This document shows, in pieces, positions 14,740 through 21,998 of a DNA stretch of 22,218 nt. The notes beneath the pieces are model-generated. The model saw only the letters and a program-made list of their open reading frames with translations. It was not told the DNA's origin and searched no databases. Every line of letters starts with the position of its first letter. Within the stretch, counting starts at the first letter, position 1. The position numbers were made by a program, and so were the translations under genes. Origin of the DNA: Phaeospirillum tilakii. GTDB taxonomy: Bacteria; Pseudomonadota; Alphaproteobacteria; Rhodospirillales; Magnetospirillaceae. The DNA lies in the NCBI RefSeq assembly GCF_042683125.1, contig NZ_JBHUIY010000049.1, positions 1 through 22,218 on the forward strand, read 5' to 3'.

Positions 14740-16221
14740 TCAAACTGACGGGTTCGCCCCACTTTTGCCGCGCGCGGCCAGCGCCTTGCGATCGATCTTG
14801 CCATACAGCGTCTTGGGAAGACCGGCCACGGCCTCGATCCGGCTCGGGACCTTGTGGCTGGACAGCAGGCCGCGACAATGACGCTGCAAAGCGGCGACAT
14901 CAAACGCGCCTTCCACCACCACCAGCGCCGCCACCGCCTCGCCGGTCACCGGGTCGGCCACGCCGTAAACCGCCGCCTCGACCACCCCGGGGGCACCGGA
15001 CAGCACCTGCTCGACCTCCTCCGGGGAAACCTTCTGGTTCCCGACATTGATCAGAGTATTGGCCCGCCCGGTCAGGAACAGCAACCCGGTGGAATCGACA
15101 TACCCCATGTCCCGGGTATGCAGCCAGCCGGCGCGCAGCCGATCGTTGGTCCCAGCGGGATCCTTCCAGTAACGGCTCATCAGGCTGGTGCCGGTAACCA
15201 GGATTTCACCGCTCTCCCCGGCGGGAACCGGCTGGCCGGTGCCATCCACCAATCGCAACTCAGTCCCCTCGACCGGAACACCAACCGCATGGTGGTCGGT
15301 GACATCCCGTCCCCGCCGGCCGTCGAGCCAGAAATAACTGATGCGCGGACCATTTTCGGTACAACCATACATGTTGCAAACCCGCGCCCGGGGAAACAAT
15401 CGCTCCATCTGCGTCACCAGTTGCAGCGACAGCGGCTGCCCTCCGGTCATCACGTAGCGGACCGACGGCAGCGCAGCCCCCCCCGGCTGGGCGCAGAGCA
15501 ACCGGAACGCGGTCGGGTTGGCCGATACCCCGGTCAGACCGAGTTCGCCAATCTGCCGCAGCAGTTCCGCCGGCAACTTCAAACCGGTCGCAACCGGCAG
15601 GATCGATGCGCCGACCCAGGCATGGACCAGATTCTGCGAAATCGAGTAGGCATAGCAAGGCGGGGTGAAGATCGGCGAGGCATCCTCGGCCTGTAGGCCG
15701 AGATAGGACGCCACGGCACGGACATTCGCGGACAGCCCGGCCTCGGTCAGCACCACCCCCTTGGGCTCGCCTGTGGTTCCCGAGGTGAAGATGATGACGG
15801 CGTCACCCGGCTCGGCGGCAGTCTCTTCCGACGGCGACAGGGTCAGCAGCAGACTGTCCCGGCCGACGGAAGCAACCGCCCGGGGAGCCACCGTCCCCAC
15901 CGCCGGCATGTCGGCCAGGGCGAAACGGGCCTCGGACCGGACGATGACCCGCTGCTGCTCAGCCGGTGTCCATTGCGGCGCCAGCGGCACCACGACCCCC
16001 CCGGCCTTACGAATCCCGAGCAGAGAGGCGAGATAGTCGGGCCCCTGGTCGAAGCAGACCGCCACGCGGGCACCGTTCAGACGCCCATCCCCGCCCAAAG
16101 CCGCGCAGATCCGGTCAACCTCCGCCAACAATTCACCGAAACGAAGCGACGCGCGGCCGAGAATGAACGGCCGGTCAAGTCCGACGGTCCGCCCCAGAAT
16201 GTCCGTGAAGATCGATCCCAT
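14740..16221 (-). CDS. AMP-forming acyl/aminoacyl ligase (adenylation enzyme)
   Basis: The 493-residue ANL-superfamily enzyme activates a carboxylate as an adenylate. The motifs are complete: IIFTSGTTGEPKGVV (A3), NMYGCTENGP (A5), HTRDMGYVDSTGLLFLTGR (A7/A8), and a C-terminal LYGKIDRKAL with the A10 Lys. It lacks a condensation or thiolation domain, but a stand-alone ACP gene follows, the same pairing as DltA with DltC. The start at 16221 follows GAGGAG and is three bases from the NeuD-type stop. The substrate cannot be read from the sequence. Campylobacter jejuni flagellar-glycan loci carry a comparable amino-acid-activating enzyme and ACP (Cj1307/Cj1308), whose role is not settled as far as I recall. 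Confidence 0.87.
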   Translation of the reverse strand: MGSIFTDILGRTVGLDRPFILGRASLRFGELLAEVDRICAALGGDGRLNGARVAVCFDQGPDYLASLLGIRKAGGVVVPLAPQWTPAEQQRVIVRSEARFALADMPAVGTVAPRAVASVGRDSLLLTLSPSEETAAEPGDAVIIFTSGTTGEPKGVVLTEAGLSANVRAVASYLGLQAEDASPIFTPPCYAYSISQNLVHAWVGASILPVATGLKLPAELLRQIGELGLTGVSANPTAFRLLCAQPGGAALPSVRYVMTGGQPLSLQLVTQMERLFPRARVCNMYGCTENGPRISYFWLDGRRGRDVTDHHAVGVPVEGTELRLVDGTGQPVPAGESGEILVTGTSLMSRYWKDPAGTNDRLRAGWLHTRDMGYVDSTGLLFLTGRANTLINVGNQKVSPEEVEQVLSGAPGVVEAAVYGVADPVTGEAVAALVVVEGAFDVAALQRHCRGLLSSHKVPSRIEAVAGLPKTLYGKIDRKALAARGKSGANPSV

Positions 16222-16224
16222 CGA

Positions 16225-16866
16225 TCACTCCTCGTTCGCCTTGCCGATGACTCGGGCGGGATTCCCCAGCAGGAAAGCCCCAGCCGGAACATCACCAATG
16301 ACCACCGCCCCGGCCCCGATCCGCGAACCGGCACCGATGCGCTTCCGTCCCGACGCGAGGACCGCCCCCACGCCGACAAAGACATCCTCCTCCATCGTGA
16401 CCTCGGCCCCGATCGTCGCGCCGCCGCCGATCAGGCAATTGGCGCCGAGAACGGTATCATGCAGGACGTTCACGCCGGTTCCGATCAGGGTCAGATCGCC
16501 AATCGCCGTGGCATTCAGCAGGGTCGACCCCATCGACACGAACACCCCGGCCCCCAAGCGGACGCTGGAGGCGAGATTGGCGCTGGGGTCGATGATCGGC
16601 GGCAGATGATAGCCGAGATCACAGGCCCGCCGGAACAGCAGACGACGCAATCTCAGGTTGCCGACGGCGATCGCGACAGCATCAGCTCCGGCCGGCGCCG
16701 CCGCCAGCAGGTCATCTCCCCCGAGAACCGGCACCCCGTCGATCTCCCGGCCATGCAGCGCCGGATCGGCATCAAGAAAGCCGACACAGGCCACCTCCCC
16801 CCGGCGGCGGATGACTTCCAGAAACAGACGGCCGGTCTGTCCGGCACCGACGATGATGAGAGTCAT
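16225..16866 (-). CDS. NeuD/PglD-type left-handed beta-helix acyltransferase (LegH candidate)
   Basis: The 213-residue protein has an N-terminal nucleotide-sugar-binding Rossmann domain (TLIIVGAGQTGRLFLEVI) and a C-terminal hexapeptide-repeat helix from about 95 to 195. By position it should acylate the 4-amino group made by the aminotransferase, as PglD and LegH do with acetyl-CoA. H136 in VLHDTVLG corresponds to the catalytic His of PglD. A second His that usually follows nine residues later (HIAPGA type) is replaced by Leu145 in CLIGGGA. It may therefore accept a different acyl donor or use altered catalysis. The ATG at 16866 fits the family start; an upstream ATG at 16890 has no ribosome site. 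The 178 bases upstream (16867-17044) hold no gene, only a weak GGGAC/GTCCC hairpin at 16965-16987. Confidence 0.83.
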   Translation of the reverse strand: MTLIIVGAGQTGRLFLEVIRRRGEVACVGFLDADPALHGREIDGVPVLGGDDLLAAAPAGADAVAIAVGNLRLRRLLFRRACDLGYHLPPIIDPSANLASSVRLGAGVFVSMGSTLLNATAIGDLTLIGTGVNVLHDTVLGANCLIGGGATIGAEVTMEEDVFVGVGAVLASGRKRIGAGSRIGAGAVVIGDVPAGAFLLGNPARVIGKANEE

Positions 16867-17044
16867 GGAAAGATCGGGTCCCGTTGCCATGGGGGAGAGG
16901 AAAGAAAGGACGCCCCCCCGATCTGCGCGCGCCAGAGCCCGCGGAACGAGGCTCCGAAACAAGAGGGACCCGAGCGGCATCCGTCCCGAACGGCGCCACC
17001 GCGCCTCACCCGCCGGCCAGACAAGAACAGGGGTATCCCGCCGT

Positions 17045-18208
17045 TCATGGGAGATAATCCACGAACTTCTTAACGAGAAGACGATGGTCGAGCGGCGTCT
17101 CGATCAGCACCCGCGCGGCCCTGGGACCAGCGGTGCCGTCACCGTAAGGGTTGCACATCGAAGCGATCCCTGCCCGAAACCGGTCCGACAGCGCCCGCGC
17201 CAACGCGGCTTCGATCGCCTCGACGTGATGAGAGCAATCGATCACATGGGGCGGCTTCAGCTTACCTTCCTGACGCCGGCCGATATTGACCGCCGGCAGG
17301 CGGAAACTGCCCGCTTCGACCAACCCACTCGATGAATTGCCGACGATCGCGCGGCAATAACGCATCAGGCTGCCATAAAGGGCATTCCCGGCATTGCGCA
17401 CCAACCGGAAACGACCGTCTCCCGCGGCCAGCGCCTCGATTGCCGCCACGATCACGGCATGGCCACGATCAGCATTGGGATAGGTGATCACGGCCTGAAG
17501 ACCGCAGGCTTGAAGCGCAGCGATCAGGTCCCCTGTCTGTTCCTCGATCCGATCGACCTCCAGGGTGGTCGGATGAAAAGAAACCAGCAGGGTCGGCTGG
17601 GCGAGATCAAGACCGACGGCGGCGGAGGCCTCCTCCCGGGTCAAAGTCGCCGCCTCGAGAATGTCATCGAGCGCCGGAACCCCGACCACATGTACCCGCC
17701 ACGCCTCTTCGCCCATCTGCCGGATCCGGGCCGCATAGCTGTCGATCGCGGTAAGATGGAGGTGGCTCATCTTGGTCAGGGCGTGCCGCACCTGCTCGTC
17801 GATCGCTCCCTCGGTCACCGCGCCGCCATGCAGGTGCGCCACCGGGATCATGAAACCGAGCGCGGCAAGCGGGCCACACAGCATTTCATAGCGATCGCCC
17901 AGTATCACCAGCAAATCGGGCCGACGCGCGGCAAACGCCTGGGCCAGAGCGGCGGTTCCCAGGCTGATGGACTTACCCACTGCCGCCTCGGTGTCACCAG
18001 CCAGGGTCATCTCCAGCCCAGCCTCGAACGAGAACCCGCTGGCCGCGATGTCGCGCCAAGTTTCGCCGAAGGTCGGCGAGAAATGGTTTCCACTCACCAG
18101 CAAACGCAACGTCACGTCCGGAGCTTCGCGCAAGGCCCGGAGGACCGGACGATAGCGGGTAAAGTCGGACCGCCCGACGGTCAGGACGGCGATCTCGCGG
18201 CCGGACAT
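17045..18208 (-). CDS. legG: Hydrolysing NDP-sugar 2-epimerase (LegG/NeuC-type)
   Basis: The 387-residue enzyme is a UDP-GlcNAc 2-epimerase homologue of the hydrolysing class. In the legionaminic route LegG inverts C2 of the diacetamido sugar and releases the nucleotide, yielding the mannose-configured synthase substrate. The opening EIAVLTVGRSDFTRYRPVL, LVILGDRYEMLCGPLAA, IPVAHLHGGAVTEGAIDEQV, HVVGVPALDDI and VGNSSSGLVEAGSFRLPAVN are all typical. Length is normal (about 370-390). The start is two bases after the nucleotidyltransferase stop. NeuC could act on UDP-GlcNAc in true sialic acid synthesis, but the dehydratase and aminotransferase upstream argue for the 6-deoxy-4-amino substrate. 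Confidence 0.92.
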   Translation of the reverse strand: MSGREIAVLTVGRSDFTRYRPVLRALREAPDVTLRLLVSGNHFSPTFGETWRDIAASGFSFEAGLEMTLAGDTEAAVGKSISLGTAALAQAFAARRPDLLVILGDRYEMLCGPLAALGFMIPVAHLHGGAVTEGAIDEQVRHALTKMSHLHLTAIDSYAARIRQMGEEAWRVHVVGVPALDDILEAATLTREEASAAVGLDLAQPTLLVSFHPTTLEVDRIEEQTGDLIAALQACGLQAVITYPNADRGHAVIVAAIEALAAGDGRFRLVRNAGNALYGSLMRYCRAIVGNSSSGLVEAGSFRLPAVNIGRRQEGKLKPPHVIDCSHHVEAIEAALARALSDRFRAGIASMCNPYGDGTAGPRAARVLIETPLDHRLLVKKFVDYLP

Positions 18209-18210
18209 GC

Positions 18211-19254
18211 TCAGGACCCGACGAACAGGGCATCGAAATCGGCGGCGGCCTGGCGGAATTCCGGAGGCCGGCCGATATCGATCCAATATTCATGGATGGG
18301 AAAGCCGGTCACCGTGCCACCACTGGCGATCACCCCGCGCAACAGATCGGGCATGTCGAGAGGCACCGGGCGCTCAGGCAACACCGCCGGATCGAGCGCA
18401 TAGATCCCGGCAGAAACCTTGAAAGGCTGCACCGGCTTTTCGACGATCGCGCTCACGCGGTCTCCCTCGAATTCCAGCACGCCGTAGGGCACCTCCATTT
18501 CGAACAGGCGCACCCCGACGGTCGCGCCGGCCGCACGGGACTCGTGGAAAGCCAGCAATTGACCGAAATCCGCCTTGGTCAGCACGTCGCCATTCATCAC
18601 CAGGAGCGGATCGACCGGCCGTTCCGGCAGAAGGCCGAGCGGCCCCGCCGTCCCGAGTGGTTCGTTCTCCTCAAGATAACGGATCTCGACGCCGAACCGC
18701 CCGCCGTCGCCGAAATGCCGCTTGATGATCTCGGCCTTGTAATTCACCGCGAGATAGAGCCGGCGCAGTCCGTGCGCCGCCAGTTCCTGAACGATCGTCT
18801 CCAGGATCGGCTGACCGCCGACCGTCAGCATCGGCTTGGGCAGATGCTCGGTCAGCGGCCGCAACCTTTTGCCCTGCCCCCCGGCCAGGATCACCGTCCA
18901 GTTCGGCCGCTCGCCGGTCAGTTCAACCATGTCGGACAGGATGAGCAGATCGACCACCACCCCCTGATCGACCACCGGCAGTTGGTAGATGTCGAGCGAC
19001 TTCATCATCGTCAGCGCGGCCGAGCGCGGGGTGTTGAGAGGGATGGTACGGGGATGGGGGTTCATGATCCGCGCCAACGGCGCATCCATCGTCTCGCCGC
19101 GCAGCAGTGCGCGCCGGACGTCGCCATCCGTCACCGTCCCGAGCAGGCGCCGTTCGGCATCGACCACAAGCAGGATACGAAACCGTCCGAACCGTCCCAG
19201 AGCCTGGTGCAGGGAATCATCGGCGGCGGCAAGGACGGCGTGCCAGGGCTTCAT
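18211..19254 (-). CDS. ptmE: CBS-domain nucleotidyltransferase (PtmE-type GlcN-1-P guanylyltransferase)
   Basis: The 347-residue protein combines a tandem CBS pair (about residues 10-115, with ILLVVDAERRLLGTVTDGDV and QLPVVDQGVVVDLLI) and a sugar-phosphate nucleotidyltransferase domain beginning WTVILAGGQGKRLRPLT near 120, followed by KPMLTVGGQPILE and LVMNGDVLTKADF. This architecture is that of PtmE of Campylobacter jejuni, which makes GDP-GlcN for the legionaminic route. The start at ATG 19254 is preferred to the TTG at 19278; neither has a strong Shine-Dalgarno. The CBS pair suggests allosteric control by an adenine or guanine nucleotide. The gap to the aminotransferase gene is 69 bases with no clear signal. 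Confidence 0.88.
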   Translation of the reverse strand: MKPWHAVLAAADDSLHQALGRFGRFRILLVVDAERRLLGTVTDGDVRRALLRGETMDAPLARIMNPHPRTIPLNTPRSAALTMMKSLDIYQLPVVDQGVVVDLLILSDMVELTGERPNWTVILAGGQGKRLRPLTEHLPKPMLTVGGQPILETIVQELAAHGLRRLYLAVNYKAEIIKRHFGDGGRFGVEIRYLEENEPLGTAGPLGLLPERPVDPLLVMNGDVLTKADFGQLLAFHESRAAGATVGVRLFEMEVPYGVLEFEGDRVSAIVEKPVQPFKVSAGIYALDPAVLPERPVPLDMPDLLRGVIASGGTVTGFPIHEYWIDIGRPPEFRQAAADFDALFVGS

Positions 19255-19323
19255 TCCGGTATCCGACGGCAGGAACAACAGAGGGCGCAGTCTACGACCG
19301 GCCCACGCCGGAAATCCAGCCGC

Positions 19324-20460
19324 TCATCGCTGCGCGCGCAGCAGGTCGATCACCTGCCCCTGCTCCGCCTCGGTCAGGGCAACGGAACTGGGCAGGATCA
19401 CCACCCGCTCCCACAAATCGTCCGCCACCGGTTGCGGAGTCCGGGGGGCGTCGGCATAGGGGGCCTGCAGATGAACCGGCTTCCAGAAGGAGCGGGCCTC
19501 AACGCCGCCCTCGGCCAGGGTGGCGCGCAGGCGGGCGGCATGGGCCGGGTCACGGGCAACCAACCCGGACAGCCAGCACGCCCCCTCGGCCCAGTCCGGC
19601 GCCGGGAAACGGCCATAATCGGCCCGGTTCGCCAAGCCGACCTCGTAGCCGGCCCGGATCCGCCGCTTGGCGGTAAGGAAGGCATCGAGCCGTTCCAATT
19701 GGGCGCAGCCGACCGCGGCGGCAAGATTGGTCATCCGATAATTGAAGCCGATCCTGTCGTGATTGTAGTCCCGCCCGACCCGGGCAGTGGTGCCGAGATG
19801 GCGAGCCAGGGCGCACAGCGCCGCGTCGTCGCCGACCAACGCGCCGCCGCCACCGGTGGTCACCGTCTTGTTGCCATTGAAGGACAGACAGGTCAGATCT
19901 GCCCCCATCCGCCCGGCCGGCCGGCCACGCAGGGTCGCGCCCAGGCAGGCGGCGCCATCGGCCACCACCGGCAATCCGGCGGCTCGGGCGATCGGCACGA
20001 TCGCGTCGAGATCGGCCGGGCTGCCCAGGGTATGCACCGGCATCACCGCCGCCACCCGGCGACCGCTGCGGCAATGGAGACGCTGACCCCGCCGAACCAC
20101 GGTTTCCTCGTCCAGCATCCGTTCCAGCACCAACGGATCCAGCGTCCAGCTGTCGACCGCGATGTCGGCCAGCCACGGCACGGCGCCGGCATGGGCGATG
20201 GCGTTGGCGCTGGCGATAAAGGTGAAGCTGGGCACGATCACCAGATCGCCCGGCTCGACCCCCAGTGTCACCAGGGCAAGATGCAGCGCGGTGGTGCCGG
20301 CCGAGGTGGCGACGGCCTGTCCGGCTCCGGTCGCGTAGGCGATCATCGTCTCGAAACGATTGACGAACGGACCGACCGACGAGACGAAGGTGGTTTCGAC
20401 GCATTCGGCGAGGTAGCGCGCCTCATTACCAGAAAGATCGGGGACACAGAGCGGAATCAT
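19324..20460 (-). CDS. legC: PLP-dependent NDP-4-keto-sugar aminotransferase (LegC-type)
   Basis: The 378-residue DegT/DnrJ/EryC1-family aminotransferase adds an amino group at C4 of the 4-keto-6-deoxy sugar. ATSAGTTALHLAL binds the cofactor phosphate, IVPSFTFIASANAI and PVVADGAACLGA carry the ring-stacking and Asp residues, and the Schiff-base lysine is K198 in SFNGNKTVTTGGGGAL. The NGNK-TTGGGG form of the active-site loop is the one I associate with LegC-type proteins, while PseC and ArnB proteins have different residues around the Lys. GRDYNHDRIGFNYRMTNLAAAVG is a further family block. The start at 20460 is seven bases after the dehydratase stop. Confidence 0.93.
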   Translation of the reverse strand: MIPLCVPDLSGNEARYLAECVETTFVSSVGPFVNRFETMIAYATGAGQAVATSAGTTALHLALVTLGVEPGDLVIVPSFTFIASANAIAHAGAVPWLADIAVDSWTLDPLVLERMLDEETVVRRGQRLHCRSGRRVAAVMPVHTLGSPADLDAIVPIARAAGLPVVADGAACLGATLRGRPAGRMGADLTCLSFNGNKTVTTGGGGALVGDDAALCALARHLGTTARVGRDYNHDRIGFNYRMTNLAAAVGCAQLERLDAFLTAKRRIRAGYEVGLANRADYGRFPAPDWAEGACWLSGLVARDPAHAARLRATLAEGGVEARSFWKPVHLQAPYADAPRTPQPVADDLWERVVILPSSVALTEAEQGQVIDLLRAQR

Positions 20461-20467
20461 GGCCGTC

Positions 20468-21664
20468 TCACATCTTCTGATCGAGGTTGCGACCCAGCTC
20501 GGCATGATCGAGGTCGGGGACCGCGCGGGCCAGGGCGGCAACGATTTCCGCCTTGTCCCACACCGGACGCCGGCGCAGAGCGGCGATCTCGTCGAGGAAG
20601 GCGTCGATCTCCGCGCGGTCGGCTGCCGGCTCGCGGATCACCCCGATCTCGGCAAAACGAGAGAAATCAGGGGTTTCCGCCTCGCGCCAGAATTCCTCGG
20701 CCATTTTCTCGCCGGTGGTGTCGGAAGGGGAAAACAGGCAGGGCCAGCGACGGGGATCACGCCCGAGCATCGCCTTGGCTTCCGCCTCGTCGGCACAGGG
20801 CTGCGGCTCCAGCCCCCGCGCCTCCAGAACCGCGCGGGCGATGTCGGCAAAACTCAGCAGATCATCCCGGGGATCGAGGCGGGGGAAGAACACCTCGCAC
20901 GGGCCGGCGACAAACGCGGCGAGCAGGCAAAGCTGCCCGGCTTCCTCGGCCGAGATGAAATAGCGCCGGACGTCAAGAGGCGCGGCAAGCGGTTGCCCTT
21001 TGGCCAGCCGCAATTCGAACCCCTCAAGCAGACTGCCGGCGGAAAAGGCGACGTTGGCGAAACGGGCGGAGGACGCAATGCCGCCCCGACGGCAGAACAG
21101 CACCCGCTCCATTAGGTTCTTGGTCGCCCCCATCAGATTGGCGGGACGGACGGATTTATCGGTCGAGACCGAGAACAGGCGCCGGGCCGGGCCGACCCGG
21201 TCAAACGCCCGATGCAACGCGCCGACATTGACATCGATCATCCGCATCAGGCTGAACGGATCGCGTTCCGCCCGAACATGCTTCATCGCGGAAAAATTGA
21301 CGACATGATCCCACGGACCATGGGCGGCGGCGAACCGGGCAAACTCCTCGCCGCCCAGATCAATCGAGAGGCTGCGCAGATCGGGCGGCAACCGCACTTC
21401 GGCCGAACGCAGGTCGCGCACCACCTCGACCAGAGTGTTCTCGTTGAGATCGACCAGATGCAGCGCCGCCAGCGGGTATGCCGCCACTTGGCGGGTGAAG
21501 GCGGAGCCGATCGACCCTCCCGCACCGATCACCAGCACCCGGGCCCCGTCCAGTTCTGCCCGCAGAGCCGACTGGTGCCGGTCGAGATCAGCGGCGAACA
21601 GGGAACGGCCACGACGAAGGATACGCGCCAACAGCGGGTCGGCGGTCAAATGGTGCAGGCTCAT
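20468..21664 (-). CDS. legB: Soluble NDP-sugar 4,6-dehydratase, CapD/WbpM-like (LegB position)
   Basis: The 398-residue SDR enzyme forms a 4-keto-6-deoxy nucleotide sugar, the first committed step. VLVIGAGGSIGSAFTRQ (about 42-58) is the NAD(P) site. SAMKHVRAERDPFSLMRMIDVNV and STDKSVRPANLMGATK place it with the polysaccharide-biosynthesis family of PseB, FlaA1, CapD and WbpM. The residues match T168, D169, K170, M178 and K182: the usual Tyr is Met, as in the SMK enzymes (WbpM). It lacks the four N-terminal membrane helices of WbpM. Campylobacter LegB belongs to a different SDR branch, so the assignment to legB is by position and pathway logic. The ATG at 21664 is the first gene behind the promoter at 21695-21724. 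Confidence 0.82.
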   Translation of the reverse strand: MSLHHLTADPLLARILRRGRSLFAADLDRHQSALRAELDGARVLVIGAGGSIGSAFTRQVAAYPLAALHLVDLNENTLVEVVRDLRSAEVRLPPDLRSLSIDLGGEEFARFAAAHGPWDHVVNFSAMKHVRAERDPFSLMRMIDVNVGALHRAFDRVGPARRLFSVSTDKSVRPANLMGATKNLMERVLFCRRGGIASSARFANVAFSAGSLLEGFELRLAKGQPLAAPLDVRRYFISAEEAGQLCLLAAFVAGPCEVFFPRLDPRDDLLSFADIARAVLEARGLEPQPCADEAEAKAMLGRDPRRWPCLFSPSDTTGEKMAEEFWREAETPDFSRFAEIGVIREPAADRAEIDAFLDEIAALRRRPVWDKAEIVAALARAVPDLDHAELGRNLDQKM

Positions 21665-21694
21665 CGCCCAGATCCTGTTTCGAATGGAGACCGG

Positions 21695-21724
21695 ACCATA
21701 GTCACATCTCCCAGGGGGGGTCAA
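21695..21724 (-). promoter_or_regulatory. Sigma70-like promoter of the nonulosonic acid operon
   Basis: TTGACC (21724-21719) and TATGGT (21700-21695) are separated by 18 bases. Transcription would start near 21688, giving a 24-base leader with AGGA nine bases before the ATG at 21664. It lies next to the proposed left end of the IS element. Confidence 0.5.
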
Positions 21725-21830
21725 GGCTTGGCGCGCCGGAGCCCAGAGAGCCGGCCTGGGAAATTCGGACAGGGGGATAAGTGGATTTCCCGCCTGAAAG
21801 CGGCGACGATGCCGCGCAGGAGGAAGGACC

Positions 21831-21998
21831 ATGACGAAACGTGCGCGCCGGACCCATTCACCGGCCTTCAAGGCGAAGGTGGCGCTGGCGGCCATCAAGG
21901 GCGACAAGACGCTGGCCGAGCTGGCTCAGCAGTATGACGTGCACCCCAATCAGATCACGACCTGGCGGGGGCAGTTGCTGGAGGGAGCGGCCGGGTGA
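21831..21998 (+). pseudogene. IS3-family orfA, truncated (HTH part of transposase)
   Basis: 55 codons from an ATG preceded by AGGAGG encode MTKRARRTHSPAFKAKVALA and TLAELAQQYDVHPNQITTW, the helix-turn-helix of IS3-family orfA (normally about 90-100 residues). It stops right after the LLEGAAG motif, where related proteins continue with a leucine-zipper region. The stop results from fusion with orfB sequence in another frame. Confidence 0.85.

Noticed and set aside
16965..16987. GGGAC/GTCCC hairpin in the 178-base gap before the NeuD-like gene
   Set aside because: Only five base pairs with a 13-base loop and an interrupted T-rich tail; too weak for a terminator call.
18292..20958. Very long plus-strand open frame (888 codons) opposite the nucleotidyltransferase, aminotransferase and dehydratase genes
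   Set aside because: It is an antisense shadow in GC-rich DNA: the minus-strand proteins have clear family motifs throughout, and the plus frame gives low-complexity Gln/Arg/His-rich sequence without recognisable domains.
12735..21664. Pseudaminic acid pathway
   Set aside because: The dehydratase has Met in place of the PseB Tyr, the aminotransferase has the NGNK loop I associate with LegC, a hydrolysing 2-epimerase replaces PseG, and a PtmE-type nucleotidyltransferase is present.
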